Source: Methylophaga thalassica MP (GTDB lineage Bacteria > Pseudomonadota > Gammaproteobacteria > Nitrosococcales > Methylophagaceae). From it: a DNA stretch of 64,000 nt. The DNA lies in the NCBI RefSeq assembly GCF_000214595.1, contig NZ_AFIG01000003.1, positions 310,001-374,000 of the forward strand, read 5' to 3'. Below the pieces are notes generated by a model that had not been told where the DNA came from, ran no database searches, and was given only the letters and a program-made list of their open reading frames with translations. Shown here piece by piece: positions 20,264 through 28,657 of the stretch. The translations under genes and the position numbers were made by a program. Within the stretch, counting starts at the first letter, position 1, and every line of letters begins with the position of its first letter.

Positions 20264-21493
20264 CTAAAAACGACCGATTGTTTCAGTAAATAATGTCTGC
20301 AAACGCCTGGCGTTGATATCCTGTGCAAACTCTTGTTGAACTTTTTTCTCGGCATTACTGATCAGTGTCGTCCTTAAAGCCTCGTCCTTTATTAGCCCGA
20401 GCATCGCTACAGCCAATTGTTCGCTGTTGTCAGGCTCAATCAGCATACCGGTTTGTTCATTAACCACCAGCTCAGGAATACCTGAAATCTTTGCGGATAT
20501 AACGGCCGTCCCCACCATCATAGCTTCCATCAGCACGACCGGGATACCATCCATATCGCCCTGCTTGTCTTTTTTACAGGGTAAGACAAACAAATCCAAT
20601 CCAGTAACAAATTTAACCACCTGATCGTGAGGTAATGCCCCTAAAAATGTAACTTTATCGGTCAGCTCAAGTTGGTTGACTTGCTGTTTTAATTGCTCTT
20701 CCAGTGGACCTGAACCAGCAATCTCCACTTTAAAATCAGAAAATTGAGTTTGCAGAATAGCTAGAGCAGAAATAAGCGTATCAATGCCTTTTTTTTCTAC
20801 CAATCTGCCGACCACACCGATCCGAACAGGATCTGATAATGCGATTGAAGACTTGCGAGTGAACACACGACTATCTACGCCACAGCGAATAATTTCTAAT
20901 TTACCAGGATCAACTTGATAGGTCTGCTGAATATAGTGACGATTAAAGTCAGAAATTGTGGCAAAAAAACCTGACCTTTCGACCTTTTTATCTAACAATA
21001 AACCGCGCTCAAATATATCGTTGGCATGAGCTGTTACGCTGAAAGAAATACCTGAAAGCATACTGGCATACATCGCAATATCAGTGGGCACATGTGCAAA
21101 ATGCACATGTAAATGCTGAATATCATTGTCTAATAAATCTTGTGCCAGCTTAGCTGCATAGAAGAAGCGATAAAGAAGACCTCGTGCATCACGCGATAGA
21201 ATGTTCACTTGGAACATATCTTTCACACACTTACTAAGTGCTTTGATGTAGTGAATAGGTTTTTTAGTCAGTAATTTGAGATGACTAAAAAAAACAGTCT
21301 TTTTTGACATTGCATAAAGGTATATAACCTTCGACCTCAATTCATCAAGGTGTTGATCAGTGGCAGGCATGATTGGTTTATGCACAGAGAACGGTATTAT
21401 CTCATGGCCTAGTTCAGTCAAGGCCAGAATTTCGTTATATACAAATGTGGCAGATAACGCAGGAATCTCAGGTGCCAGATATGCCAGTTTCAA
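20264..21493 (-). CDS. Glycosyltransferase family 4
   Basis: This is a GT-B fold retaining glycosyltransferase of 409 residues. The N-terminal half starts MKLAYLAPEIPALSATFVYNE, as in colanic-acid-type enzymes. The C-terminal half has the nucleotide-sugar site IGVVGRLVEKKGIDTLI, then GSGPLEEQL, then the EX7E-type region with GIPVVLMEAMMVGTAVISAKISGIPELV in two parts. The start is TTG at 21493 with AAGGG seven bases upstream. The donor and acceptor sugars cannot be told from sequence. It heads the tight run GT4, DUF218, WecG-STAS, exosortase, PrsT. Confidence 0.88.
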   Translation of the reverse strand: MKLAYLAPEIPALSATFVYNEILALTELGHEIIPFSVHKPIMPATDQHLDELRSKVIYLYAMSKKTVFFSHLKLLTKKPIHYIKALSKCVKDMFQVNILSRDARGLLYRFFYAAKLAQDLLDNDIQHLHVHFAHVPTDIAMYASMLSGISFSVTAHANDIFERGLLLDKKVERSGFFATISDFNRHYIQQTYQVDPGKLEIIRCGVDSRVFTRKSSIALSDPVRIGVVGRLVEKKGIDTLISALAILQTQFSDFKVEIAGSGPLEEQLKQQVNQLELTDKVTFLGALPHDQVVKFVTGLDLFVLPCKKDKQGDMDGIPVVLMEAMMVGTAVISAKISGIPELVVNEQTGMLIEPDNSEQLAVAMLGLIKDEALRTTLISNAEKKVQQEFAQDINARRLQTLFTETIGRF

Positions 21494-21505
21494 ACGTATT
21501 CCCTT

Positions 21506-22429
21506 CTAGCCGTGAGATTGTTGCCAAACAACAGTTTGTTGTTCGTTTAACTGTCGGGTTGCTTCAGCTTTCCCTTTGACAAGACATTGCCATTGATAAT
21601 GACGAATAAACGCAACGAGAGGTTTGTCAGCAAAGCGTGGCTGACGGGTCAGCATGCTTTTCACATAGCCCCACCACATAGCAGCTCCCCCCAGAAAGTA
21701 TGGAGGATGCAACATACGGAAAACCGAGGAAGCGGTCATATAAATCAGCCCAGTTCCCATAAAATACTGACCAAAACCATGACGCATACGACCAGTAAAT
21801 ATCCCCTTCTGACTTGACCCCATAGGTCTAAGGTGGATGAATTGTAAATCAGGCTCATCCCAGCTCACCGCTATCCAGCCCAATTGACGGCACTTATGAC
21901 AGTCAATTCCATCCCACATCACCTGTCGAACAAAGCCACCAATTTCTTCAAAACAGCTTCGGCGATAAAACTTTGTCATGCCAACAGACATCTCATCACC
22001 ACATTTCTCACTTATAAGCTCACCAGATTTTTTATCTCTGAAATACGCTTTACCGCTGCATGTACCAATACGTGGATTTTGCTTCATGCGGTCAATCAAA
22101 ATCTCAAAATAACGTGGGGGTAAATCTAAATCCAAATCAAATTTACAGATAAAATCAAACTGACTGACATCCACCTGATCATAGCCATAATAAAAGGCTT
22201 CGATCACACCAGGCCCTACGCTACGGTGACCACGATTCTCACGTGTTATCACTTTGATGAAGGGATATTTCTCTGCGTAATCAGCCAAAATTTGTGGCGT
22301 CGCATCAGTAGAACCATCATCAACAATCACCCATAGATCAGGCTGAATAGTCTGATTCACAACACTATCCAGCGTTATCCGCATATAGTCAGATTCATTG
22401 CGACATGGTGAAACCAATAAATAGCTCAT
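21506..22429 (-). CDS. Glycosyltransferase family 2
   Basis: This is a GT-A fold inverting glycosyltransferase of 307 residues. It begins SYLLVSPCRNESDYMRITLDS, followed by DLWVIVDDGSTDATPQIL. The metal-binding region is FICKFDLDLDLPPRYFE (DLDLDL), a GT2 variant of DXD. The C-terminal part is amphipathic but has no clear multi-pass region. GAGAAGAAG precedes the ATG. It lies between the SMR-like gene and the GT4 gene in the same direction. The acceptor is unknown. Confidence 0.87.
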   Translation of the reverse strand: MSYLLVSPCRNESDYMRITLDSVVNQTIQPDLWVIVDDGSTDATPQILADYAEKYPFIKVITRENRGHRSVGPGVIEAFYYGYDQVDVSQFDFICKFDLDLDLPPRYFEILIDRMKQNPRIGTCSGKAYFRDKKSGELISEKCGDEMSVGMTKFYRRSCFEEIGGFVRQVMWDGIDCHKCRQLGWIAVSWDEPDLQFIHLRPMGSSQKGIFTGRMRHGFGQYFMGTGLIYMTASSVFRMLHPPYFLGGAAMWWGYVKSMLTRQPRFADKPLVAFIRHYQWQCLVKGKAEATRQLNEQQTVVWQQSHG

Positions 22430-22459
22430 AACTTCTTCTCTATAATCCGTTAAAGGGTT

Positions 22460-22819
22460 TTATCTTGCTAATAACACAACACCAGACACAATAAGCAATG
22501 TACCCGCAAGTTTTTGAATCGTTATCGGTTCTTGCAGAAAAAAATGTGCAAACAGCATCGTACCGATAAAGCCAAGACCAACAAATGGATAAGCACGACT
22601 TACATCGACTCGGGTCAGTACATACAACCAAAACACCATACTCATTCCATAACACGTCAAGCCTAAAACAACATACTTATTAATGACTATATTGATAAAG
22701 TCCCATGAAAGCCATTCTGCCGGAAGAGCTAAACGACTCATGCCAAATTTTAGAAATATCTGTGCTAAAACAGAGAGTAAGACGCTAGTTAAAATGGCTG
22801 AGATAGTAATGAATTGCAT
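22460..22819 (-). CDS. Four-helix SMR/EamA-like membrane protein
   Basis: This 119-residue protein has four predicted transmembrane helices, the size and layout of EmrE-type small multidrug-resistance proteins and of the ArnE/ArnF flippase subunits. Residues such as LAQIFLKFGMSRLALP and RVDVSRAYPFVGLGF fit that family. Its ATG overlaps the stop of the HAD-UbiA gene, so the two are translationally coupled. Given that partner, I infer a role in moving a prenyl-phosphate sugar across the membrane rather than drug efflux. This is not proven by sequence. Confidence 0.7.
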   Translation of the reverse strand: MQFITISAILTSVLLSVLAQIFLKFGMSRLALPAEWLSWDFINIVINKYVVLGLTCYGMSMVFWLYVLTRVDVSRAYPFVGLGFIGTMLFAHFFLQEPITIQKLAGTLLIVSGVVLLAR

Positions 22820-24249
22820 TAAAACTTCGCTAGTAATGTAATAAAGATAATAAAAGCGATAGTAACTACACTCCCCTTATCCTTAATTGAAAAAACGATA
22901 GGATCATCATGCATCTCAGCGCGATTTGTTTTTAACCACATACGACAAAGCCAATAAGCGAATGCTGGTAATGTTGCCCAAAGAAGAATTGGTGTTTGAT
23001 AAAAACCATCATGCAAAGATGTCTGTACATAAAAAGACATTATCAATAAGGAAACAAAAGCTGAAGTCACACCAAAAGATTGCATCAGATTGTAGTCATC
23101 AACATGATAATCTCTTCCAGATGTCTTTGTTTTGTTCATTTGTGATAATAATTTTAACTCTGCACACCGCTTGACTAAAGCTAAACTAAAAAAAGTAAAC
23201 ATAGAAAAAGCCAGTAACCAGAATGATAACTCGACATTAATTATCATCGTTCCGGCAATAATTCTGATAGTGAATAAACTGGCAAGTGAAATCACATCAG
23301 CAATCACATAATCTTTGAAATAAAAGGTATATGCTAAAGTTAAAAATAAGTAAGCCAACACAGCTATCTGGAAATTCAGTGGCGTCAACAATATCGACAA
23401 TATTACTACTAGAAAAAATAATGCAATAGCCGTGACTATTGCATTTTGCAAAGGCCAAGAACCAGACGGGATGGGGCGATTTTTTTTACGAGGATGCAGT
23501 CTATCGGCTTCTAAATCGCTCAAATCATTTAAAACATATGTCGCAGAAGCCAACAATGAGAACAATAAAAAACCAAGAATAGAATATCCGATAGATTGTA
23601 TGTCGAGATAGAGACCAGAAACAAGCAAAGGTACAAAAATTAAAAGATTTTTAAGCCACTGGTGGACACGAAGTCCTTTTAAAACAACTTTAACTGGATT
23701 TTTTTCAACTAACCAGACTCTGTCGACAGGCGTTACTTTATTTCGCGCAAGTGCCTTTGCCGTTGGATTAACCAGATATGACTGTTTAGCATGTTCAAAA
23801 ATTGTAAAATCTACCGCTTCATTACCTGCATATGCAAAGTCTGGAGAAATTTCACGACACTTTTCTAATTTGGCTATGCCTTTTAAATTTGATGACGCTG
23901 AAGTTGCTATAACCCCATCAAAAATTCCCATGTGTGTAGCAATCTGATCAGCATATTTAGCAATACTTGCTGTAGCAAGATACAGTATTCTGCCTTGACG
24001 CTTTTCTTCCTTCAAAAATGCTATAAATTCATCGTTATAGGGTAGTGACTCAATATTAAGATCAACATGAAGAGCAAGTTGAGACTTAAGGTAAGCTTTT
24101 CCGTGAAATAACCAAACCAGTAAATAAATAAAGCCTAATGGGTTTTGTTTTAGAAACTTTAAAGATGATTCAACAAGCAAGTCTGAAAAAATTAAAGTAC
24201 CATCCAAATCTACAAAAAGTGGCAATCGCTGATTATTTCCGTTTTTCAT
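22819..24249 (-). CDS. HAD phosphatase-UbiA prenyltransferase fusion
   Basis: Residues ~8-190 form a HAD hydrolase: the nucleophile motif is FVDLDGTLI (Asp14, Asp16), a Ser/Thr motif follows in YLATASIAKYA, and the acidic motif is AYAGNEAVD. Residues ~205-476 form a UbiA-superfamily membrane prenyltransferase with the first Asp motif NDLSDLEADRLHPRKKNRP and a second aspartate motif, YHVDDYN. The closest known chemistry for UbiA proteins of this layout is decaprenyl-phosphate phosphoribosyltransferase (Rv3806c type), which joins PRPP to a lipid phosphate. The HAD domain could then remove the 5-phosphate. That reading is inference; a quinone-pathway role is unlikely here in the EPS island. The SMR-like gene follows directly. 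Confidence 0.82.
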   Translation of the reverse strand: MKNGNNQRLPLFVDLDGTLIFSDLLVESSLKFLKQNPLGFIYLLVWLFHGKAYLKSQLALHVDLNIESLPYNDEFIAFLKEEKRQGRILYLATASIAKYADQIATHMGIFDGVIATSASSNLKGIAKLEKCREISPDFAYAGNEAVDFTIFEHAKQSYLVNPTAKALARNKVTPVDRVWLVEKNPVKVVLKGLRVHQWLKNLLIFVPLLVSGLYLDIQSIGYSILGFLLFSLLASATYVLNDLSDLEADRLHPRKKNRPIPSGSWPLQNAIVTAIALFFLVVILSILLTPLNFQIAVLAYLFLTLAYTFYFKDYVIADVISLASLFTIRIIAGTMIINVELSFWLLAFSMFTFFSLALVKRCAELKLLSQMNKTKTSGRDYHVDDYNLMQSFGVTSAFVSLLIMSFYVQTSLHDGFYQTPILLWATLPAFAYWLCRMWLKTNRAEMHDDPIVFSIKDKGSVVTIAFIIFITLLAKF

Positions 24250-24327
24250 ACCAATCCATTCATTGATTTACTCAATCTTATTTTTACATCTAAAATACTT
24301 TAAAAATATATAGCAACAGGAAGCCAA

Positions 24328-25557
24328 ATGAAGCAGGATACATTACTCACCAAACATCTAGTATACATTCTAATACTTGCCGCTATATTACGAATCGTAT
24401 GGATGTTATGGATACCTGTCGTACCAGTTTCTGACTCAGTAATGTACCATGAATTTGCTAAAAGCATCAGCGAAGGAAAAGGCTATGCCTACCCTGCAGG
24501 CAACCTAACGGCATACTGGCCTGTTGGCACTCCCGCGATTTATGGCAGTCTGTATGCGTTGTTTGGACAGCACTACGAAGTCATCGCCATATTCAACGTT
24601 TTTGTAGGAATATTAACAACGTTGTTCATCATCTTATTAGCACAACAATGGTTCTCAGCCAGAACAGCAGCCATCGCTGGTCTCATATACGCTCTCTGGC
24701 CATCACAAATACATTACACAACAATACTTGCGAGCGAACTACTCTTCAATCTTTTTATGATAATCGGACTATTTTGCTGGTACAGATTCCAAAACAAACC
24801 AGTATTATCAGTTTTGACTGCCACACTATTCTTCGTATGTGCAGCCTATGTTCGACCTATAGCTTTATTACTACCTTTCATTTTGCTCGCTCTGCACTTT
24901 CTGAATCATGCTGATTGGAAAAGGCTATTTACTTCATCTATGTTGGTGGCTATCACCATGGCAGTTCTCATTTCACCGTGGGCTGTTAGAAATTATCACC
25001 TGTTTGGGGAACCTGTTCTAATCTCAACTAATGGCGGACCAGTTTTATGGATGGGAAATAATCCGGCGTCAAGTGGCGAATACATGCCATTACCGGATAT
25101 TCATTTTGACTCTGAAGTTGAAAGAGCTAATTACTTTAAAGAAAAAGCACTTGAACACATCAAACAAGAACCTATGCTATTTCTTAAACGAGCCGGCAAG
25201 CGGTTTGTGGATTACTTCCGTTCAGAAAATATTGGTGTTAATTGGAATATAGAAGGTATAAAACAAAAAGGGGCTGAAAGTTTAGTCTTGCCCATGAAAC
25301 TTCTCAGTACCATCTATTGGCTTAGTTTGGTTGGCTTATCTGTATATGCGATCGGCAATCTAATCAAAAAGAATGGTTTCTGGCAGGCGTCCATCAGCAC
25401 GCCAATATTTGCTTTGCTGGGATACTTTATTGTTCTTCACATAATAATTGCGTCTGGCGATCGTTATCATTTTCCAATCATCCCTCTTATTGCTTTACTA
25501 TCAGCTACAAGTATTCAGGCTGCATATGAGAAACTCAAAGAGAGGAAACAGACTTAA
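24328..25557 (+). CDS. ArnT/GT39-type membrane glycosyltransferase
   Basis: This is a GT-C fold enzyme of 409 residues that uses a lipid-phosphate-linked sugar on the periplasmic side. It has about nine hydrophobic helices. Near the N-terminus the acidic loop PVSDSVMYHEFAKSISEGKG fits the catalytic aspartate region, and AYWPVGTPAIYG follows. The later STNGGPVLWMGNNPASSGEY segment is common in this family. AGGAA precedes the ATG at 24328. It is one of only two island genes on the plus strand: it is divergent from the HAD-UbiA gene (78-base gap) and tail-to-tail with the next GT2. It could use the lipid-linked pentose predicted for HAD-UbiA. Confidence 0.82.
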   Translation: MKQDTLLTKHLVYILILAAILRIVWMLWIPVVPVSDSVMYHEFAKSISEGKGYAYPAGNLTAYWPVGTPAIYGSLYALFGQHYEVIAIFNVFVGILTTLFIILLAQQWFSARTAAIAGLIYALWPSQIHYTTILASELLFNLFMIIGLFCWYRFQNKPVLSVLTATLFFVCAAYVRPIALLLPFILLALHFLNHADWKRLFTSSMLVAITMAVLISPWAVRNYHLFGEPVLISTNGGPVLWMGNNPASSGEYMPLPDIHFDSEVERANYFKEKALEHIKQEPMLFLKRAGKRFVDYFRSENIGVNWNIEGIKQKGAESLVLPMKLLSTIYWLSLVGLSVYAIGNLIKKNGFWQASISTPIFALLGYFIVLHIIIASGDRYHFPIIPLIALLSATSIQAAYEKLKERKQT

Positions 25558-25560
25558 GCG

Positions 25561-26550
25561 TTATTTATATTCAATTAATCGCTGCTTTTTACCTAATATG
25601 ACATTTCTGTAAAACATCATAATTCCTAGAGTTTGTGGCAATTTGGAAAACACGTTGGAGACAGAGGTTATCAGCGAATGATAAACACTACCTGACTTTA
25701 ATCGCTCTCGAAGTGTTAATCGTACAATTTGAATTAAATAAATAATTATTGCCAGAAAAAATAGGGGATTCCAGAATGATAAACAAAGAATTGTGAGTAA
25801 TAATACCGTCCAAAACATGTTGCTTCGGACTTCTTTTAAACGAAATTTTTCTTCAGTATGTCCATGAAGAAAATAAGACTCAGCATACGCATGCCCTGCC
25901 CGTTTATGCCGTTTCCACCATTGTGAGACTTTAGTCATAGCAGCGTCATGCAGTGTCATTTCGGCATCTAAACGCCTAATTTTCCACCCCTGCTGACGCA
26001 TGCGAAAACACATTTCTGGCTCTTCACCCGCGATCAAACTTTCACGGTAGCCATTCACTTGCAGGAATGCTTTTACGCGTATCAGGGCATCACCACCACA
26101 AGATTTTGTATCGCCGATAGGCGTATTCCACTCAATATCACAAAGTTTATTTAATACTGAAGCATCTGGGTAGCGTTCCCGGCGTCTCCCACAAGCAATC
26201 GCATAATCAACTGATTCTTTGAGAAAAACATAGGCTTGATCAAGCCAACCCGCTTGAACCTCACAGTCACCGTCGACAAACTGAATAAACTCAATTTGTG
26301 GGGTTAGCTTTAGTAAAGCTTTTGCCCCTTCATTACGGGCTCGTGCAGCGGTAAATGGAATAGTGAGGTCAAGATTAACTACATAAACGCCTAATGACTC
26401 GGCTAATTCGACACTAGAGTCTGTGGAACCAGAATCTACATAGATCACATATTTCAACTGCTCTCTAATTGATTCGAGACAAACTCTCAGGCGCTCGCCT
26501 TCATTTCGACCAATAACAACAGCACCTATTGAATTGTTATTCAAAATCAA
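25561..26550 (-). CDS. Glycosyltransferase family 2 with C-terminal membrane helices
   Basis: This is a GT-A glycosyltransferase of 329 residues. The N-terminus SIGAVVIGRNEGERLRVCLES leads to YVIYVDSGSTDSSVELA. The metal motif is FIQFVDGDCEVQAGWL (DGD), and the acceptor-side region has AGEEPEMCFRMRQQGW. A strongly hydrophobic stretch near residues 240-275 (LTILCLSFWNPLFFLAIII) suggests membrane anchoring. The start appears to be TTG at 26550, overlapping the stop of the upstream acetyltransferase gene. Sugar specificity is unknown. Confidence 0.87.
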   Translation of the reverse strand: MILNNNSIGAVVIGRNEGERLRVCLESIREQLKYVIYVDSGSTDSSVELAESLGVYVVNLDLTIPFTAARARNEGAKALLKLTPQIEFIQFVDGDCEVQAGWLDQAYVFLKESVDYAIACGRRRERYPDASVLNKLCDIEWNTPIGDTKSCGGDALIRVKAFLQVNGYRESLIAGEEPEMCFRMRQQGWKIRRLDAEMTLHDAAMTKVSQWWKRHKRAGHAYAESYFLHGHTEEKFRLKEVRSNMFWTVLLLTILCLSFWNPLFFLAIIIYLIQIVRLTLRERLKSGSVYHSLITSVSNVFSKLPQTLGIMMFYRNVILGKKQRLIEYK

Positions 26551-27065
26551 CTATCCATTTCTTTTGTCGAACCAATGACTTTCGCAGGTACACCAGCAAC
26601 AATAGCAAAGTCTGGAACATCTTTCGTTACTACTGCATTAGCACCAATCTGAGCATGTTTGCCAATAGTGATGTGCCCGATTATTTTTGCACCTGCCCCA
26701 ATATCTACATGTCCTGCAATTATAGGTGCGCCGTCATTGCTAGACTTAACGCCAATCGTGACTTGTTGATGAATCAGGCAATTAGGCCCAATCATAGCTG
26801 CAGAGTGAATAACAATTCCATTTGGATGTGGAATCAACACACCGCCACCTATCTGGCAATTCAATGGAATATCAGCTCCAGTAATCACCGTCCAGAACCT
26901 GTGACGTAAAACAGCTAGTTTCTTTAATAATTTATTCAAAAATCCCGTGTTGGCTGTATATTTCTGATAGTCTCGTGTGGCACGTAATAATTTTTTGGAA
27001 GGTGACCAAAAACATTGACTCTGTTCGCGTGTCCAGTCAGGTACTTCAGCTGAGATATTATTCAT
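26547..27065 (-). CDS. Serine acetyltransferase-like hexapeptide-repeat protein
   Basis: This 172-residue protein has a left-handed beta-helix of hexapeptide repeats, e.g. NCQIGGGVLIPHPNGIVIH, IGPNCLIHQQVTIG and IGANAVVTKDVPDFAIVAG. It resembles the C-terminal half of serine acetyltransferases, as found in many polysaccharide clusters, where such enzymes O-acetylate sugars. The catalytic-type His lies in PHPNGIVIH. It overlaps the neighbouring paralogue by eight bases. True serine acetylation is less likely because the N-terminal CysE helical domain is missing. Confidence 0.82.
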   Translation of the reverse strand: MNNISAEVPDWTREQSQCFWSPSKKLLRATRDYQKYTANTGFLNKLLKKLAVLRHRFWTVITGADIPLNCQIGGGVLIPHPNGIVIHSAAMIGPNCLIHQQVTIGVKSSNDGAPIIAGHVDIGAGAKIIGHITIGKHAQIGANAVVTKDVPDFAIVAGVPAKVIGSTKEMDS

Positions 27066-27585
27066 TTATCCTCACTTCTGATTTTATTTTTATTACCTTC
27101 GCTGGAATACCAACAGCAACTGCGTAATCAGGTATATCATGTGTTACAACAGCATTGGCTCCAATAGTGACATGATGGCCAATAGTCACTTTACCGAGTA
27201 TTTTAGCTCCAGCACCAATATTGACATAATTGCCGATAACCGGCGCATCGAATGGCGATTCAAGACTTTTATTTCCAATAGTGACACCTTGTCGAATAGT
27301 ACATCCATCGCCAATTTTGGCATTACCGTGAATCACAATGCCGTGTTGGTGCTCAAAAACGACGCATTTCCCTAGCTGAACTGTATAGGGAAGTTCGATG
27401 CCATACTTGAAGCGAACATGCCTCTCCATCATCCGATATATCAGACTCAACCCTACCCTTAAAAAGCGAGGTTGAACAGACATACGCCAACGACCAAAGC
27501 GATAAACAGTCAATGTTCTAAAACCAGCGAGGTTAATCGCTTTATTATTCGCTTTACGGTCATCCCTGATATTGGAGAAAAACAT
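27058..27585 (-). CDS. Serine acetyltransferase-like hexapeptide-repeat protein (paralogue)
   Basis: This 175-residue protein is a paralogue of the next gene downstream. The N-terminus is helical and basic (FRTLTVYRFGRWRMS). The hexapeptide coil follows: FEHQHGIVIHGNAKIGDG, TIRQGVTIGNKS, NYVNIGAGAKILGKVTIG, and the terminal VGIPAKVIK. The catalytic-type His is in EHQHGIVIH. Two adjacent overlapping copies suggest either two O-acetylation sites or a hetero-oligomer. It follows the rhamnosyltransferase-like GT2 by one base. Confidence 0.83.
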   Translation of the reverse strand: MFFSNIRDDRKANNKAINLAGFRTLTVYRFGRWRMSVQPRFLRVGLSLIYRMMERHVRFKYGIELPYTVQLGKCVVFEHQHGIVIHGNAKIGDGCTIRQGVTIGNKSLESPFDAPVIGNYVNIGAGAKILGKVTIGHHVTIGANAVVTHDIPDYAVAVGIPAKVIKIKSEVRINE

Positions 27586-27586
27586 G

Positions 27587-28573
27587 TTACAACCTATCTA
27601 ACCATGAAAAGAAAATACTATTTCGCCAAAAATCGAGCCATAAATACTTAGTATCATTTTTAAAACGGAGTCTTATCATGTCTAAAACCTTGTGGATTGT
27701 GAACATAACTCCCCACGACAAATCGGCCAATATCGTATAAAAAAAACCATAATTCTTAAGAAAATAGTACTGACGTGACTGAAACCAATATTTTGGACGC
27801 CTTCTTCGAAGACTATCACCGCTTACAATCCCAGTACTTTGTCCCACATAGTGGATTACACGACTCGAGGGAACATACCAGCATTGCCAACCTGACCTTT
27901 GAGCCTGTAAACAGTAGTCTGTTTCCTCGTAGTAAAGAAAATAGTTTTCATCCATTAATCCAATATCGTCAATGATGGAGTAACGAATGAACATACTTGC
28001 TCCTGCTAACCAATCAACAACTTCAGGCTGAGATGGGATGTCTTTCGAAGAAACTAAATATCGATGGAACAGTTTATCTGTGATCCCTAACCTTAGACCA
28101 GATAATAACTCACTTTTCAGGGAATGAAATCTAAATGAAGAACGTTGAGGCCGACCAGCTTCATCTTCTAGACGACTACCGATAATGCCTGCTCTAGAAT
28201 GTTCCTCAGCGAAATTAAGCAGGTTAGTTAAAGCATCATCTAAAAGGCTTGTATCAGGATTAAGCAACCATACATATTCAGGAGAATTCATAAATTTATC
28301 TTTAGCTTCTTTTATTGCTAAATTGTTGCCATAAGAAAAGCCGCCATTTCTCTCGGCAAGGACGACCAATACATATTGGTCATATTGCGACTCCGAAACA
28401 AAAGACTTTATCTTTGCAAATGAATCGTCGGGCGACATATTGTCAACTATGATGATTCGATCACAATCAATATCAATCTGTTCAATTAACCGTGGAAGTA
28501 AGTTGCAAACATGTTCTGCTGTACAGTAGTTTACGATAGAGACTAACGTCCTAACGTCCAATATTTGTGACAT
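27587..28573 (-). CDS. Glycosyltransferase family 2 (rhamnosyltransferase-like)
   Basis: This is a GT-A glycosyltransferase of 328 residues. It begins VRTLVSIVNYCTAEHVCNLL, has RIIIVDNMSPDDSFAKI, and carries the nucleotide-sugar motif VWLLNPDTSLLDDAL. The motif EVVDWLAGASMFIRYSIID and YFLYYEETDYCLQAQRSGW are typical of the WbbL-like rhamnosyltransferase group. The C-terminal part is rich in aromatic residues. The actual sugar is not certain. Confidence 0.86.
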   Translation of the reverse strand: MSQILDVRTLVSIVNYCTAEHVCNLLPRLIEQIDIDCDRIIIVDNMSPDDSFAKIKSFVSESQYDQYVLVVLAERNGGFSYGNNLAIKEAKDKFMNSPEYVWLLNPDTSLLDDALTNLLNFAEEHSRAGIIGSRLEDEAGRPQRSSFRFHSLKSELLSGLRLGITDKLFHRYLVSSKDIPSQPEVVDWLAGASMFIRYSIIDDIGLMDENYFLYYEETDYCLQAQRSGWQCWYVPSSRVIHYVGQSTGIVSGDSLRRRRPKYWFQSRQYYFLKNYGFFYTILADLSWGVMFTIHKVLDMIRLRFKNDTKYLWLDFWRNSIFFSWLDRL

Positions 28574-28657
28574 GGTTACCCTCAGTTATTATTTACTTTT
28601 CAATATTGATATTGACAAGACACATACATAACTAATTACATAGCGTGTTTGCCAGAA

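Noticed and set aside
22440-22655. Cys-rich 71-residue minus-strand frame overlapping the SMR-like gene
   Set aside because: It is another frame of the same DNA; the SMR-like frame has four clear helices and start/stop coupling with its neighbour.
22819-24249. UbiA of ubiquinone synthesis (4-hydroxybenzoate octaprenyltransferase)
   Set aside because: The HAD fusion and the EPS context do not fit the single-domain quinone enzyme.
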